This document shows positions 23,024-31,877 of a DNA stretch of 64,000 nucleotides, piece by piece. The position numbers were made by a program, and so were the translations under genes. The stretch is from Candidatus Schneewindia gallinarum (GTDB lineage Bacteria; Bacillota; Clostridia; Oscillospirales; Ruminococcaceae), in contig CAJFUF010000009.1 in NCBI GenBank assembly GCA_904420175.1, forward strand, positions 18,385-82,384, read 5' to 3'. The first letter of the stretch is position 1; each line of letters begins with the position of its first letter. The notes under the pieces are model-generated. The model was not told the DNA's origin and did not search any database. It worked only from the letters and a program-made list of their open reading frames with translations.

Positions 23024-23660
23024 GGGTGGAAGCCTCCTCCTTGATAAAGTAGGCGCGTTCAGCCGTCCTCCATCCGCGCCGTGCCATACGAAAGACAAGA
23101 ATGCCGGTCAGCGCACTCAGGCACAGGGCGAACAGCCCGCCGAACACACCGCACAGGCTGACCGCCGGAGAGGTGAGGCTGAGCGTGGCGGCAGACACCA
23201 CCAGCAGCAGAAGGCCGAATACCACAAACAGAATGGCGGCAAACGCACTGAAGCCAAGCGCAAACAAAAACACTATCCAAAGGGCGGCCCTGCCCGCTGC
23301 ATGCACAACCCGGCCCGCCAGTTTCCACAGCCACCGGCCAAAGCGCTGCAGCCCGGACCCGGCGCTGTGCAGGCCGCGGCCAAGCAGGCTGGCAGTTTTT
23401 TCAAACGCCTCCGCAGGGCGAGGGGTCGCCGGCCCCGCCGCGTTATCCGGGTGCCCCTGTCCGTCGGCTTCCTCGGTGAACTGCTCGGCAATCAGCTCGG
23501 GTGAGCCAAGCTTTGCTGCAATCTCCTCATCAGGCTTGCCCTGTTTGCGGCCGTCCTCAAAAAATTCGTTGTAGTCCCTGAGGATGTCCGCGACCTCCGC
23601 ACCGGACAGATGGCCTTTCAGCAGCGCTTCCAGCTGCTTTAAATAGGTTTCCTTATTCAT
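23016..23660 (-). CDS. HAAS/DUF1700-domain membrane protein
   Basis: A 214-residue protein. The N-terminal ~65 residues form a HAAS/DUF1700 domain (YLKQLEALLKGHLSGAEVADILRDYNEFFEDG, EEIAAKLGSPELIAEQF). The C-terminal half contains four hydrophobic segments (about 115-205). HAAS domains are genetically tied to PadR-like regulators, which they are thought to sense or tether. The start overlaps the PadR gene by eight bases. The operon is PadR, HAAS membrane protein, coiled-coil membrane protein, a common clostridial envelope-response arrangement. Confidence 0.88.
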   Translation of the reverse strand: MNKETYLKQLEALLKGHLSGAEVADILRDYNEFFEDGRKQGKPDEEIAAKLGSPELIAEQFTEEADGQGHPDNAAGPATPRPAEAFEKTASLLGRGLHSAGSGLQRFGRWLWKLAGRVVHAAGRAALWIVFLFALGFSAFAAILFVVFGLLLLVVSAATLSLTSPAVSLCGVFGGLFALCLSALTGILVFRMARRGWRTAERAYFIKEEASTHA

Positions 23661-23988
23661 TCTTCTTTCCCTCCTGTTCGCTGACGGCGATGATTTCGTC
23701 CACCATTAGGGAAAATTCCTTCCAATCCTGCTTAAGTGCCGCAAGATAGGCGCGCCCCTTTTCGGTGATGTGGTAGTATTTGCGCGCCGGGCCAATGGTG
23801 CTTTCCTTTAAGTAGGTGACGAAGTGCTCCTCCATGGTCAGCCGCCGCAAGATGGGGTAGACGGTGCCCTCGTTGATGTCGGTGTAGGCGGCAATGCTTT
23901 GCACAATTTCGTAGCCGTAGCGGTCCTTTGCGGCAATCAGCGCCAGCACACACATCTCAATGGCTCCCTTTCGGAATTGTGTGTTCAT
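23653..23988 (-). CDS. PadR-family transcriptional regulator
   Basis: A 111-residue winged-helix regulator: FRKGAIEMCVLALIAAKDRYGYEIVQ, then INEGTVYPILRRLTMEEHF and the C-terminal helix. This is the short PadR form that pairs with HAAS proteins. I chose ATG at 23988, with AAAGGAGGGATG just upstream; the longer track start lies in the promoter. It probably represses its own operon: an imperfect inverted repeat TAGTAT-AGC-ACACTA overlaps the -10. The signal is unknown, perhaps cell-envelope stress sensed through the HAAS partner. Confidence 0.9.
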   Translation of the reverse strand: MNTQFRKGAIEMCVLALIAAKDRYGYEIVQSIAAYTDINEGTVYPILRRLTMEEHFVTYLKESTIGPARKYYHITEKGRAYLAALKQDWKEFSLMVDEIIAVSEQEGKKNE

Positions 23989-24008
23989 CCCATCCCTCCT
24001 TTTGAGCC

Positions 24009-24038
24009 TAGTATAGCACACTACTTTGCAATACACAA
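24009..24038 (-). promoter_or_regulatory. PadR operon promoter with putative operator
   Basis: TTGTGT, 17 bases, TATACT on the minus strand. TAGTAT-AGC-ACACTA (24009-24023), a 6-bp dyad with one mismatch, covers the -10. Confidence 0.6.
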
Positions 24039-24083
24039 TACATGATTTTAAAAAATACTAAATTTTTTAAAATGGGCCGGCGA

Positions 24084-24112
24084 TTGCGAAATTAGGGGGA
24101 TTTTGGTATACT
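24084..24112 (+). promoter_or_regulatory. Promoter of the 616-residue protein gene
   Basis: TTGCGA, 17 bases, TATACT, divergent from the PadR operon. Confidence 0.7.
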
Positions 24113-24146
24113 GAAAGCCGAAAGAACCACCGGGGAGGGAAGCGGT

Positions 24147-25997
24147 ATGAAACGGCGCGGGAAAAGGGTTATGGCTGTGTTGGCGGCAGTGCTTGTGCTG
24201 GCGGTCGCCGCGGCCGTGGCATGGTTTTTGTGGCTTCGCCCCGTTTCGCAAAACAAACTGGAAACCATTTTGTATGAGGAGGACGGCGCGCTGTACTGCC
24301 TGCTTGTACCGTCCGGGGACAGCGTGCGCCTTGCGGACCGTGCGGAGGGAACGCTGACCGCCTTTGGGGGCGAGGGAGCGCTGGCCTATACCGTGCAGGA
24401 CGGCGTGCTGAGTGTGACGGATCTGCGCGATGCCGACGGGGGATATCCTGCCGTGCAGCTGGACACCGGCGTGGAGGAACTGCACAGTGTGTGCGGCGGC
24501 GCCCTGCTGCTGTACCGGACCGGGACGGGGGAGCTGTACCTGCACGACCGGAATGAAAAGGCCCTTTTGGGGCGTGACGTCAGCTCCCTGCTGCTTGCGC
24601 CAAAGGGGGATGCGGTGCTGTACCAGGATGGGACGGACCTGGTCTGGTATGCGCCCCTGTCCATGGACGTGCAGGCGCAGCCCCTGTCCGAGGCGGACAA
24701 TTTTTCCGCCTCCATAACCTCCGCGGCCCGCTTTGGAACCATCTGGTTCATGTGGGACGGGCAGGCCTATACGCAAAAACCGGGGGAGGAAAAGCAACCC
24801 CTGGCAGTGCCTGCGGGGGAGCCGGCGGATGTGTTTGTGGCGGCGGATACCGTCTACCTTGTGGGCAGGGAGACCACGTCCGTCAGCGCCGACCAGCTGG
24901 TGACGGACGACATGGCCGAGGCGGACGCCGCGCTGGAGGAACCGGTATACCCGCAGGAGCGGGAGGAGGATAAGCCGAAATACCCGTCCATCCGGGACTA
25001 CTGGGACAGTGAACTGAATCTGGACATTGACCGCTACTACGCCGATGTGGAGGCCTACGAGCAGAAGCTGGCGGAGTATGAAGCGCAGCGCAAACAACTG
25101 CTGGAGCAGTACCAGAAGGACCTGACCGCCTGGAATGAAAAGGTTGCACGGGACCGGCTCCGCGCCGCGCTGGAGCAGACGCAGATCCCGTGGACGGTGG
25201 ACAGCCTGTACTGTCTGGAGGGGGATTCGGCGGAGCTTGTCAGCAAGAATTACCTTGCCTGCTGCAATTTTTCCCAGGATCGGAACGGCACGCAGCAGCT
25301 GTCTGCCACCTCGCCTGCGGTGCTGTACACCGTGTTTCTGGATGAACAGACACAGAAACTGCAACTGTCGGAGGTGGTTTCCGCCGCCTCAGTGCAGAAC
25401 CAGATTATGTCGAAGCTTACGGCGGGCGCCTACCGGATTGCGGTCGGAAAGGACAGCTTTGAAGTCTGCCGCACGCCGGACTCCGCCGGATTTGAAAACT
25501 TTTTCCTGTCCCCGGCGGACAATCTGCTGTACTACCAGCTGGACGGCGCACTGTACCGGCTTGATTTCACCTCGTCAGGCGGCACGCCGGTCAAGGTGGC
25601 GGACAGCGCTGCGGACTACTTTGTGGGGACAGAGGAAACGGCCTGCTACTACACCGTGGAGGAGGAAACGGGATACGCCCTGTACCGCGGAGGGGAGCGG
25701 CTGCTTGGCAATGTGCAGCCGGACAGCATCCGTTTTACGGCAGATGGGACGACACTGCTGTGCCTGACGGACGGAAATGAGGCCAGCGGTCTCGGCAGCC
25801 TAGCTGCCGTCCCGCCGCAGGGCGCGCCGGTTTCCATCAGCACGCAGACGGCTTCGGCCGGCGGGCTGAATGGTGCGTGCATCGCCTATCTGTATGATTA
25901 CAGCGCGGTGGCGGGCTATGGGGAGCTGAGGCTGTACACCGGTGAGGAAAGCGCGCCGCTTACCGTCAGCAGGCGGGTCTCCCAAATTTTGATTTAA
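24147..25997 (+). CDS. Large membrane-anchored hypothetical protein, propeller-like with coiled-coil insert
   Basis: A 616-residue protein. One N-terminal membrane helix (about 8-30) puts the rest outside. The extracellular part contains repeated short beta-strand units (GALYCLLVPSGDSVRLADR, ALAYTVQDGVLSVTDL, LLYYQLDGALYRLD, TTLLCLTDGN) that suggest a beta-propeller such as DUF5050/WD40-like folds. Around residues 270-345 is a charged helical insert (YEQKLAEYEAQRKQLLEQYQ). No catalytic motif is visible. AGGGAAGCGG precedes the start. It is divergent from the PadR-HAAS operon and may share its envelope context. Function unknown. Confidence 0.75.
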   Translation: MKRRGKRVMAVLAAVLVLAVAAAVAWFLWLRPVSQNKLETILYEEDGALYCLLVPSGDSVRLADRAEGTLTAFGGEGALAYTVQDGVLSVTDLRDADGGYPAVQLDTGVEELHSVCGGALLLYRTGTGELYLHDRNEKALLGRDVSSLLLAPKGDAVLYQDGTDLVWYAPLSMDVQAQPLSEADNFSASITSAARFGTIWFMWDGQAYTQKPGEEKQPLAVPAGEPADVFVAADTVYLVGRETTSVSADQLVTDDMAEADAALEEPVYPQEREEDKPKYPSIRDYWDSELNLDIDRYYADVEAYEQKLAEYEAQRKQLLEQYQKDLTAWNEKVARDRLRAALEQTQIPWTVDSLYCLEGDSAELVSKNYLACCNFSQDRNGTQQLSATSPAVLYTVFLDEQTQKLQLSEVVSAASVQNQIMSKLTAGAYRIAVGKDSFEVCRTPDSAGFENFFLSPADNLLYYQLDGALYRLDFTSSGGTPVKVADSAADYFVGTEETACYYTVEEETGYALYRGGERLLGNVQPDSIRFTADGTTLLCLTDGNEASGLGSLAAVPPQGAPVSISTQTASAGGLNGACIAYLYDYSAVAGYGELRLYTGEESAPLTVSRRVSQILI

Positions 25998-26008
25998 AGA
26001 AAGTACCG

Positions 26009-26039
26009 GCGGGCGCCCGATTGCAAACGGGTACCCGCC
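26009..26039 (+). other. Inverted repeat overlapping the rex -35
   Basis: GGCGGG..CCCG / CGGG..CCCGCC, a 12-bp dyad with two central mismatches, encloses the -35 of the rex promoter. It could be a weak terminator for the upstream gene or an operator; there is no T-tract. Confidence 0.35.
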
Positions 26040-26049
26040 AGTGTATAAT
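26021..26049 (+). promoter_or_regulatory. rex promoter
   Basis: TTGCAA, 17 bases, TATAAT, about 44 bases before the rex start. Confidence 0.8.
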
Positions 26050-26092
26050 AAGGGTTGGATTTGAATTCATGTTTTAAGAGGTGGAACCGGAC

Positions 26093-26719
26093 ATGGAGAA
26101 AGCTGCACTGACAAGGGAGCTGGCCCTGCGCCTGCCGCGGTACTTCCGGGTGCTTCGGCAGTACGTGATACAGGGCCGGCAGAAGGTTTCCTCCGGGGAA
26201 CTGAGCGGGCAGCTGGGCATTACCGCCTCCCAGGTCCGGCGGGATCTCGGCTGCCTCGGCCTGTCGGGGCAAAACGGCTACGGCTACAGCGTGAAGGAAC
26301 TGCACGACGCGCTGGGGGAGGAGCTTGGCGTGTTTGGCGGCCGGACTGCTGTCATCATCGGCGCGGGCCATCTCGGCCATGCGCTGGCCGCCCACCGCAT
26401 GTTTGTGGGCCGGGGCTTTACGCTTATCGGCGTGTTTGACAGGGACCCGGCGGCGGTGGGCAGGAAAATTGCGGATTTAAGTGTGCTGCCCATGGACCGG
26501 CTTGCGGAATTTTGCCGGACGCACCACCCGCACATCGCCCTGCTTGCCGTGGACGCAAAAAACGCGCAGGAGGCCGCACAGGCGGTATGCGCCTGCGGGA
26601 TTAAAGGCCTGCTGAATTTTACCGAGACGGAACTGGACGTTCCGAAGCAGATTCCGGTGGAGTCCGTCCATGTGGGCGACATGCTGTATGTGCTGTCCCA
26701 GCGCATTTCCGATGAATAA
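26093..26719 (+). CDS. rex: Redox-sensing transcriptional repressor Rex
   Basis: A 208-residue repressor that binds DNA when NADH is low and releases it when NADH rises. The N-terminal winged helix (about 5-75, YFRVLRQYVIQGRQKVSSGELSGQLGITASQVRRDL) is followed by a Rossmann NAD(H)-binding domain (about 78-205) with VIIGAGHLGHAL, GVFDRDP and LLNFTETELDVP. I chose ATG at 26093, with AGAGGTGG just upstream; the GTG at 26081 is part of that site. A near-consensus Rex operator lies at the hydrogenase promoter (34491-34510), which suggests a direct regulatory link. The gene is monocistronic with its own terminator. Confidence 0.94.
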   Translation: MEKAALTRELALRLPRYFRVLRQYVIQGRQKVSSGELSGQLGITASQVRRDLGCLGLSGQNGYGYSVKELHDALGEELGVFGGRTAVIIGAGHLGHALAAHRMFVGRGFTLIGVFDRDPAAVGRKIADLSVLPMDRLAEFCRTHHPHIALLAVDAKNAQEAAQAVCACGIKGLLNFTETELDVPKQIPVESVHVGDMLYVLSQRISDE

Positions 26720-26726
26720 AACGAAA

Positions 26727-26756
26727 GGCTGAGCGCGGCTGCGGCTCGGCTTTTTT
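26727..26756 (+). terminator. rex terminator
   Basis: GCTGAGC / GCTCGGC stem (one G-T pair), 9-base loop, followed by TTTTTT. Confidence 0.85.
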
Positions 26757-26775
26757 GAAAGGAGGGGGGCCGGAA

Positions 26776-27648
26776 TTGGCACACGAAAAACGCAGAATAA
26801 AAAAGGGTTGGAAGGTGCTGGGCATTGTCCTGTTGTGCCTTGCCCTGTGTGCGGCGGCCCTGCTTATCTGGAAACAGGCGTATGAATATCTTGCCTACCT
26901 TGCCCCGCCTGACGCGCGTGCAGACATGGAACCTGTGGTGGACAAGGCGCAGTGGACCCAGGCGGATTATGAACTGATCTACAGGCAGACCGGCGTGGCC
27001 GAAGCCGGCGCGGACGCACTGCGGGCCGCAGGCAGGCAGCGCGAACTGCTGACCCTGCAGGAAAATTTCTACACAGCGCCCAATTATACCTGCGCACCCA
27101 ACAGCATCATCTCTTTTGAGGAGCATGTGACGGATGAGGACGGGAAATGGACGTCCGCCACCTCCCTTGTGCCGCTGGAGGATGGGGATATCCTGATTAC
27201 CAAATCCTCCCATGTGTACGGTTGGCGCAACGGGCATGCCGCCCTTGTGGTGGACGCGGAAAACGGCATCACACTGGAATCGGTGGTGCTTGGCACCAAC
27301 TCCTGCACCCAGAATTTGAACAAGTGGACGACCTTCCCGAACTTTATGGTGCTTCGCGTGAAGGATATGGATAAGCAGACACGGGCGGAGGTGGCCGCCT
27401 GGGCCATGGAGCACCTGAACGGTGTGGCCTACGACTTTTCCATGGGCGTGCTTCGCCCGAAGGAGCAGGAGGACGGCAACTATATAGGGACCCAGTGCTC
27501 CCATCTGGTGTGGGCGGCATATAAGGCATTCGGGTACGACCTTGATGCGGACGGGGGGATGATTGTCACCCCGAAGGACCTTGCGAACAGCCCGCTTTTA
27601 GAAGTCGTCCAGGTATACGGTGTGGATCCGTCGGCAATATGGCCGTGA
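26776..27648 (+). CDS. YiiX/YebB-like permuted NlpC/P60 (papain-like) hydrolase
   Basis: A 290-residue protein with one N-terminal membrane helix (about 12-32), so the domain is probably extracellular. The C-terminal ~190 residues resemble the circularly permuted NlpC/P60 fold: the catalytic His comes first (VYGWRNGHAALVVD) and the Cys last (GTQCSHLVWAAYKAFG). Such enzymes may act on amide or thioester bonds of lipids or peptides. I chose TTG at 26776 with GGAGGGGGG about seven bases upstream. It is followed by HAD, GNAT and lipoprotein genes on the same strand, perhaps one operon. Confidence 0.8.
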   Translation: MAHEKRRIKKGWKVLGIVLLCLALCAAALLIWKQAYEYLAYLAPPDARADMEPVVDKAQWTQADYELIYRQTGVAEAGADALRAAGRQRELLTLQENFYTAPNYTCAPNSIISFEEHVTDEDGKWTSATSLVPLEDGDILITKSSHVYGWRNGHAALVVDAENGITLESVVLGTNSCTQNLNKWTTFPNFMVLRVKDMDKQTRAEVAAWAMEHLNGVAYDFSMGVLRPKEQEDGNYIGTQCSHLVWAAYKAFGYDLDADGGMIVTPKDLANSPLLEVVQVYGVDPSAIWP

Positions 27649-27681
27649 CGGGAAAGGATGCAATGAAAAGGAGACAAGCGC

Positions 27682-28482
27682 ATGATTAAACTGATTGCAA
27701 CGGACATGGATGGTACGCTGCTTGACAGCAACAAGCGCCTGCCGGAGGAAATTTTTGAAATTATCGGTGCGTTGTCGGCGCAGCAGGTCCACTTTGTGGT
27801 TTCCAGCGGCCGGCAGTACTACACCCTGGCGGAGCAGTTCGCCCCGGTGGCGGACAAGCTGACCTTCATCGCGGAAAACGGCGCCATGGTGGTGGACTGC
27901 GGGCAGACGGTGTTTCTGGACAGCATGGACCCGAAGGTGGTAAAAACGCTGATTGACGCGGGCCGCCGCATTCAGGGCGGCCACGTGGTGGTGTGCGGCG
28001 CACGCGCCGCGTATGTGGAAAGCACCGTCCCTGTTTTTCTCGACAATGTCCAACCCTACTACGCCCGGTTTGAAATTGTCCCGGATGTGCAGTCCGTGGC
28101 GGAGACCGACCGCATCTGCAAGGTGGCCGTCTTTTCCGAGGGGCCTGCCGAGACGGACGCCTACCCCTTCCTTACGCCCTACGGGGACACGCTTGCGGTG
28201 TGCCTAAGCGGCCCCCATTGGGTGGACGTTATGAACAAGACGGTCAACAAGGGCGCCGCTATCCGCTTTTTGCAGCAGCGCTTCGGCATCACAAGGCAGG
28301 AGTGCATGGCCTTTGGCGACTATTTGAACGACACGGAAATGATGAAGGAGTGCGCATTCAGCTACGCCATGGAAAATGCCCACCCGGATTTGAAGGCGAT
28401 CAGCCGGTATCAGTGCCCCTCCAATGACGAGCGGGGGGTTATTACCACCATTGAAAAAACGGTACTGAAGGGGGAAAGCTGA
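27682..28482 (+). CDS. Cof-type HAD phosphatase
   Basis: A 266-residue HAD-IIB phosphatase. Motif I TDMDGTLLDS, motif II VSSGRQY, motif III Lys in VNKGAAIRFL, motif IV AFGDYLNDTEM are all present, with the large C2B cap between them. Typical members dephosphorylate sugar phosphates, flavin or pyridoxal phosphates. AAAAGGAGA precedes the ATG. It lies 33 bases after the YiiX-like gene and directly before a GNAT gene with a 1-base gap. Confidence 0.93.
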   Translation: MIKLIATDMDGTLLDSNKRLPEEIFEIIGALSAQQVHFVVSSGRQYYTLAEQFAPVADKLTFIAENGAMVVDCGQTVFLDSMDPKVVKTLIDAGRRIQGGHVVVCGARAAYVESTVPVFLDNVQPYYARFEIVPDVQSVAETDRICKVAVFSEGPAETDAYPFLTPYGDTLAVCLSGPHWVDVMNKTVNKGAAIRFLQQRFGITRQECMAFGDYLNDTEMMKECAFSYAMENAHPDLKAISRYQCPSNDERGVITTIEKTVLKGES

Positions 28483-28483
28483 A

Positions 28484-29002
28484 ATGGATTTTCTTCTGCG
28501 CCCGTGGCGGCGGGAGGATGCTGCGGACATCGCGCCGCTGGCAAACAACAGGGCAGTTGCGGACAACCTGCGGGACATTTTCCCTTATCCCTACACCCTG
28601 CAAAACGCGCAGGATTTTGTGGCAATGTGCATGCAGGCGGACGAAACAGCGTGTCTGTTCCGCACCATTGAAGTGGACGGCCACGCAGTGGGAAGCATTA
28701 CGGTGTCGCTGGGGACCGATGTGTACCGCAAAAGCGCAGAGCTGGGCTACTGGCTGGGGGAACCCTACTGGAGAAAGGGGATTATGAGCCGCGCAGTGCG
28801 GCAGATCTGCCGGCAGGCCTTTGAGACGTTTGACATTGTCCGCATTTATGCGGAACCGTATGCCTATAACAAGGGCTCCCGCGGGGTGCTGGAAAAGGCG
28901 GGCTTCCGGCTGGAGGGAGTAATGCGGGACAGCGTTTATAAAAACGGGAAAGTAATCGATTCCTGCCTGTATGCGCTGCTGAAAGGGGAGCAGCTCCCGT
29001 GA
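28484..29002 (+). CDS. GNAT-family N-acetyltransferase (RimJ/RimL-like)
   Basis: A 172-residue acetyltransferase. Acceptor-side helix FLLRPWRREDAADIAPLANN, the Ac-CoA loop LGYWLGEPYWRKGIMSRAVRQIC (R/Q-x-x-G-like turn), and the C-terminal AYNKGSRGVLEKAGFRLEGVM are all typical of RimJ/RimL/YdaF-type enzymes, which acetylate N-terminal amines of proteins or small molecules. It begins one base after the HAD stop, with GGGGGAAAG upstream, and ends in a 4-base overlap (GTGA) with the lipoprotein gene, so translation is coupled through three genes. Confidence 0.92.
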   Translation: MDFLLRPWRREDAADIAPLANNRAVADNLRDIFPYPYTLQNAQDFVAMCMQADETACLFRTIEVDGHAVGSITVSLGTDVYRKSAELGYWLGEPYWRKGIMSRAVRQICRQAFETFDIVRIYAEPYAYNKGSRGVLEKAGFRLEGVMRDSVYKNGKVIDSCLYALLKGEQLP

Positions 29003-29427
29003 GACGGCGGATGTTGACGCTGTTTTTCCCCGTGTGTCTTGCACTGCTGCTGTGTTCCTGCGGCGGCGAACTGCCGGAGGAGCAGGCCCCCACGGGCGGC
29101 TTTGCGGACCGGATTGTCTCCGTCTGTTATTTTGGCGTTGATTTTGGGGGCTGGACCTCAGCGGAAAATATGGTGGAGTGTAACCATTCCCAGCTTGCCA
29201 AACAGGCCTACAGCGCACTGCGCCTGTCCGAGTGGCAACAGATAGACGGCCCGCTGGACGGGGTCACGGAGAACACCGTCATTTTTATCCCGTATATCGG
29301 CAGCAGCGTCCATATTACCCTTGGGGCGGATACCGCCCGGATGGACGGGCAGGTTTATAAGCTGCCGGACGGCACGGTGGAGGAGGTGCTCCAACTTTTA
29401 AAGGAGCATGCGGAGGAACACAAATAA
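28999..29427 (+). CDS. Small lipoprotein, function unknown
   Basis: A 142-residue secreted protein. The signal peptide ends in a lipobox-like LLLCSC (Cys near residue 20), so it is likely lipid-anchored. The mature part contains RIVSVCYFGVDFGGWTSAENM and a GGxTDxxxF-free domain that I do not recognise. It starts at GTG overlapping the GNAT stop (GTGA) and ends at a strong shared terminator. No known family is evident. Confidence 0.75.
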   Translation: MRRRMLTLFFPVCLALLLCSCGGELPEEQAPTGGFADRIVSVCYFGVDFGGWTSAENMVECNHSQLAKQAYSALRLSEWQQIDGPLDGVTENTVIFIPYIGSSVHITLGADTARMDGQVYKLPDGTVEEVLQLLKEHAEEHK

Positions 29428-29433
29428 AACAGC

Positions 29434-29467
29434 AAAAAGGGGAGCGGATGTTTCCGCTCCCCTTTTT
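29434..29467. terminator. Bidirectional terminator, lipoprotein / YbaK
   Basis: AAAAAGGGGAGCGG / CCGCTCCCCTTTTT, loop ATGTTT, between convergent genes. Confidence 0.93.
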
Positions 29468-29964
29468 TAGGATATGTTCACCGTGAGCAGCCGGTTGCCG
29501 TGCCGCTCAATCACTGCCTTTAAGTCCTCATAGGATAGAAAGACGGACGCGGTGTTGTCGCACGGGTGCACGCCAAGGCAGGGCGCCCCGACAAGATCGC
29601 GGTCGAATGCCACCGTCACGGCGAAGGCATCATCATTCAGAATGCCAAGCGGGGTAACGGCCCCTTTTGTGAGGCCGAGGCAGTTCATCAGCCGTTCCTC
29701 CGAGGCAAAGCTCAGCGCCGTACTGCCAAGTTCGCTTCTCAGGGCTTTCAGGTCGGCGCGCTTGTCCTCCCTGAGGACTACCAGAAAGTGCTGCTTTCCG
29801 TTGGCATTTCTCAAAAACAGGTTTTTGCACACGCAGCGCATCTGCTCCTCCGGCCAGCCGAGGGCCTGCATCTCCTCAATGGTGTATACCGCCGGATGCT
29901 CCACAAGGCGGTAGGAGATGTGCTGCGCGTCAAGTGCGGCAAGGGCCTTTTCCCGGTTTGTCAT
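29467..29964 (-). CDS. YbaK/PrdX-type tRNA-editing deacylase
   Basis: A 165-residue protein of the YbaK/ProX family, which clears mischarged aminoacyl-tRNA, commonly Ala- or Cys-tRNA-Pro. Signatures include LVEHPAVYTIEEM, CKNLFLRNANGKQHFLVVLREDKRADLK and LGLTKGAVTPLGILND with the conserved Lys. I chose ATG at 29964, which overlaps the htpG stop (ATGA), with GAGGTG upstream. It is therefore co-transcribed with htpG under the CIRCE element, tying tRNA quality control to heat-shock regulation. Confidence 0.9.
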   Translation of the reverse strand: MTNREKALAALDAQHISYRLVEHPAVYTIEEMQALGWPEEQMRCVCKNLFLRNANGKQHFLVVLREDKRADLKALRSELGSTALSFASEERLMNCLGLTKGAVTPLGILNDDAFAVTVAFDRDLVGAPCLGVHPCDNTASVFLSYEDLKAVIERHGNRLLTVNIS

Positions 29965-31847
29965 TTCAGCACCTCGCACACCTCGTTGCAGTACGCCACC
30001 GGGTCTTCCACCGGCAGCCCCTCAATCAGCAGGGCCTGGTTGTAAAGGATGTCGGCGTAGATTTTCAGCTTGCCCTCATCTGCGGCCTTCAGTTTTTCAA
30101 ACATCGGGTGCTTGGGATTCAGCTCCAGAATCCGCTCGGCTTTTACCTTCTCGGAGATGGGCATGGCGTTCAGCACCTTCTCCATCTCAAGGCTCAGCCC
30201 GCCGTCGGTGGACAGGCAGACCGGATGGCTCAGCAGGCGCCCGGTCAGGCGGACCGCCTTTACCTTGCCGTCCAGTGCCGCCTTCATTTTTTCAAGCAGT
30301 TCCTTGTTGTCCTCGTTCTGCTTTTCAACGGCCTTCTTCTCCTCCTCGCTGAGGGCGTCCAAATCCCCGTCCGCCGCATTCTGGAAGTCCTTTCCTTCAT
30401 ACTCCCTTAAGGACTTCAGGGCAAACTCGTCAATGTCGGCCGTCAGGTACAGCACCTCGTATCCCTTGCTTTTCAGCAGCTCCACCTGCGGCAGCAGGTC
30501 GGCTGCGGCAACGGTGTCCGCCGTGGCGTAATAGATGTGGGGCTGCCCCTCCGGCATACGCTCCACATACTCCTTCAGGGTGACCAGCTTCTGTTCCTTA
30601 GAGGAGTGGAACAACACAAGATCCTGCAGCACGTCCTTGTGCGTGCCGTAATCACTGTACAGGCCGTATTTGAGGTTCAGACCAAAGGCGTTCCAGAACT
30701 GCTCGTAGTTCTCCCGCTCGTTCTTTAGCATGGCCATCAGTTCATTTTTGATTTTCTTTTCAAGGCTTGTGGCAATCAGCCGCAGCTGCCGGTCATGCTG
30801 CAGCATTTCACGGCTGATGTTCAGGCTTAAATCCTGCGAGTCCACAAGCCCCTTCACAAAGCTGAAGTAGTCGGGCAGCAGGTCGGCGCATTTGTCCATA
30901 ATCAGCACGCCGCGGCTGTACAGCTGCAGCCCCTTCTCGTACTCCTTCGTGTAATAGTTAAAGGGGGCGTTTTTCGGGATGAACAGCAGCGCCGTGTAGG
31001 TGGCCGCCCCTTCCGTGCTGGAGCGGATGACCCGCAGCGGGTCGTCGTAGTCCATGAATTTCTCCTTGTAGAAATTCGCGTACTCCTCGTCGGTAACCTC
31101 TTTTTTCGCCTTTTTCCAAATGGGTACCATGCTGTTCAGGGTCTTTATCTCCGTAACCTGCTCGTACTCTGCGGGCTTGTCGTCCGTCCCGGTTCCCTCT
31201 TTCAGGTGGTTTTCCGTCATCTCCATGCGGATGGGGTAGCGGATGTAGTCGGAGTATTTTTTAACAAGCCCGGCCAGCCGCCACTGGTCAAGGTACTGGC
31301 CGTACTTCTCGTCCTCTGTGTCGTCCTTCAGCCACAACGTCACAACGGTGCCGCGCTCCGGCTTGTCCGCCTGCGTCACGGTGTAGCCGTCCACGCCTTC
31401 GGACACCCACAGCCATGCTTCCTCCGCGCCGTCCGCACGGCTGAGCACCGTCACCTTTTTGCTGACCATAAATGCGGCGTAAAAACCCACGCCGAACTGG
31501 CCGATGATGTCCATCGCGTCCTTACCCTCATGCTCCGCCTTAAACTGCAGGGAACCGCTTTTTGCAATGGTGCCGAGGTTGTTTTCCAGATCCTCCTTAC
31601 TCATACCGCAGCCCCTGTCCGTAACGGTCAGGGTGCGGGCTGCCTTATCCGCCGCAAGGGTGATGGCAAGGTCCTCTCTTGTAAAGCCGGATTTTCCCTC
31701 GCTTAGCGCGTTGTAGTAGAATTTGTCGGACGCATCGCTGGCGTTGCTGATAAGCTCTCTTAAAAAGATTTCCTTATGGGTGTAAATGGAGTTTATCATC
31801 AAATCCAGCAGCCGTTTGCTTTCCGCCTTAAACTGTTTTTTCGCCAT
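29961..31847 (-). CDS. htpG: Hsp90-family chaperone HtpG
   Basis: A 628-residue ATP-dependent chaperone. The N-terminal GHKL ATPase has ELISNASDASDKFYY, DRGCGMSKEDL and GQFGVGFYAAFM. Middle and C-terminal domains follow (TLNSMVPIWKKA, LNISREMLQHDRQLRLI). Length is normal. GAGGTGCTG lies upstream of the ATG. The promoter region has a perfect CIRCE operator, so the gene belongs to the HrcA regulon here; in Bacillus subtilis htpG is not HrcA-controlled. It forms an operon with the YbaK-like editing deacylase. Confidence 0.97.
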   Translation of the reverse strand: MAKKQFKAESKRLLDLMINSIYTHKEIFLRELISNASDASDKFYYNALSEGKSGFTREDLAITLAADKAARTLTVTDRGCGMSKEDLENNLGTIAKSGSLQFKAEHEGKDAMDIIGQFGVGFYAAFMVSKKVTVLSRADGAEEAWLWVSEGVDGYTVTQADKPERGTVVTLWLKDDTEDEKYGQYLDQWRLAGLVKKYSDYIRYPIRMEMTENHLKEGTGTDDKPAEYEQVTEIKTLNSMVPIWKKAKKEVTDEEYANFYKEKFMDYDDPLRVIRSSTEGAATYTALLFIPKNAPFNYYTKEYEKGLQLYSRGVLIMDKCADLLPDYFSFVKGLVDSQDLSLNISREMLQHDRQLRLIATSLEKKIKNELMAMLKNERENYEQFWNAFGLNLKYGLYSDYGTHKDVLQDLVLFHSSKEQKLVTLKEYVERMPEGQPHIYYATADTVAAADLLPQVELLKSKGYEVLYLTADIDEFALKSLREYEGKDFQNAADGDLDALSEEEKKAVEKQNEDNKELLEKMKAALDGKVKAVRLTGRLLSHPVCLSTDGGLSLEMEKVLNAMPISEKVKAERILELNPKHPMFEKLKAADEGKLKIYADILYNQALLIEGLPVEDPVAYCNEVCEVLK

Positions 31848-31877
31848 AGTACAGCACCTCTGTCTGTTGAAATGAAG

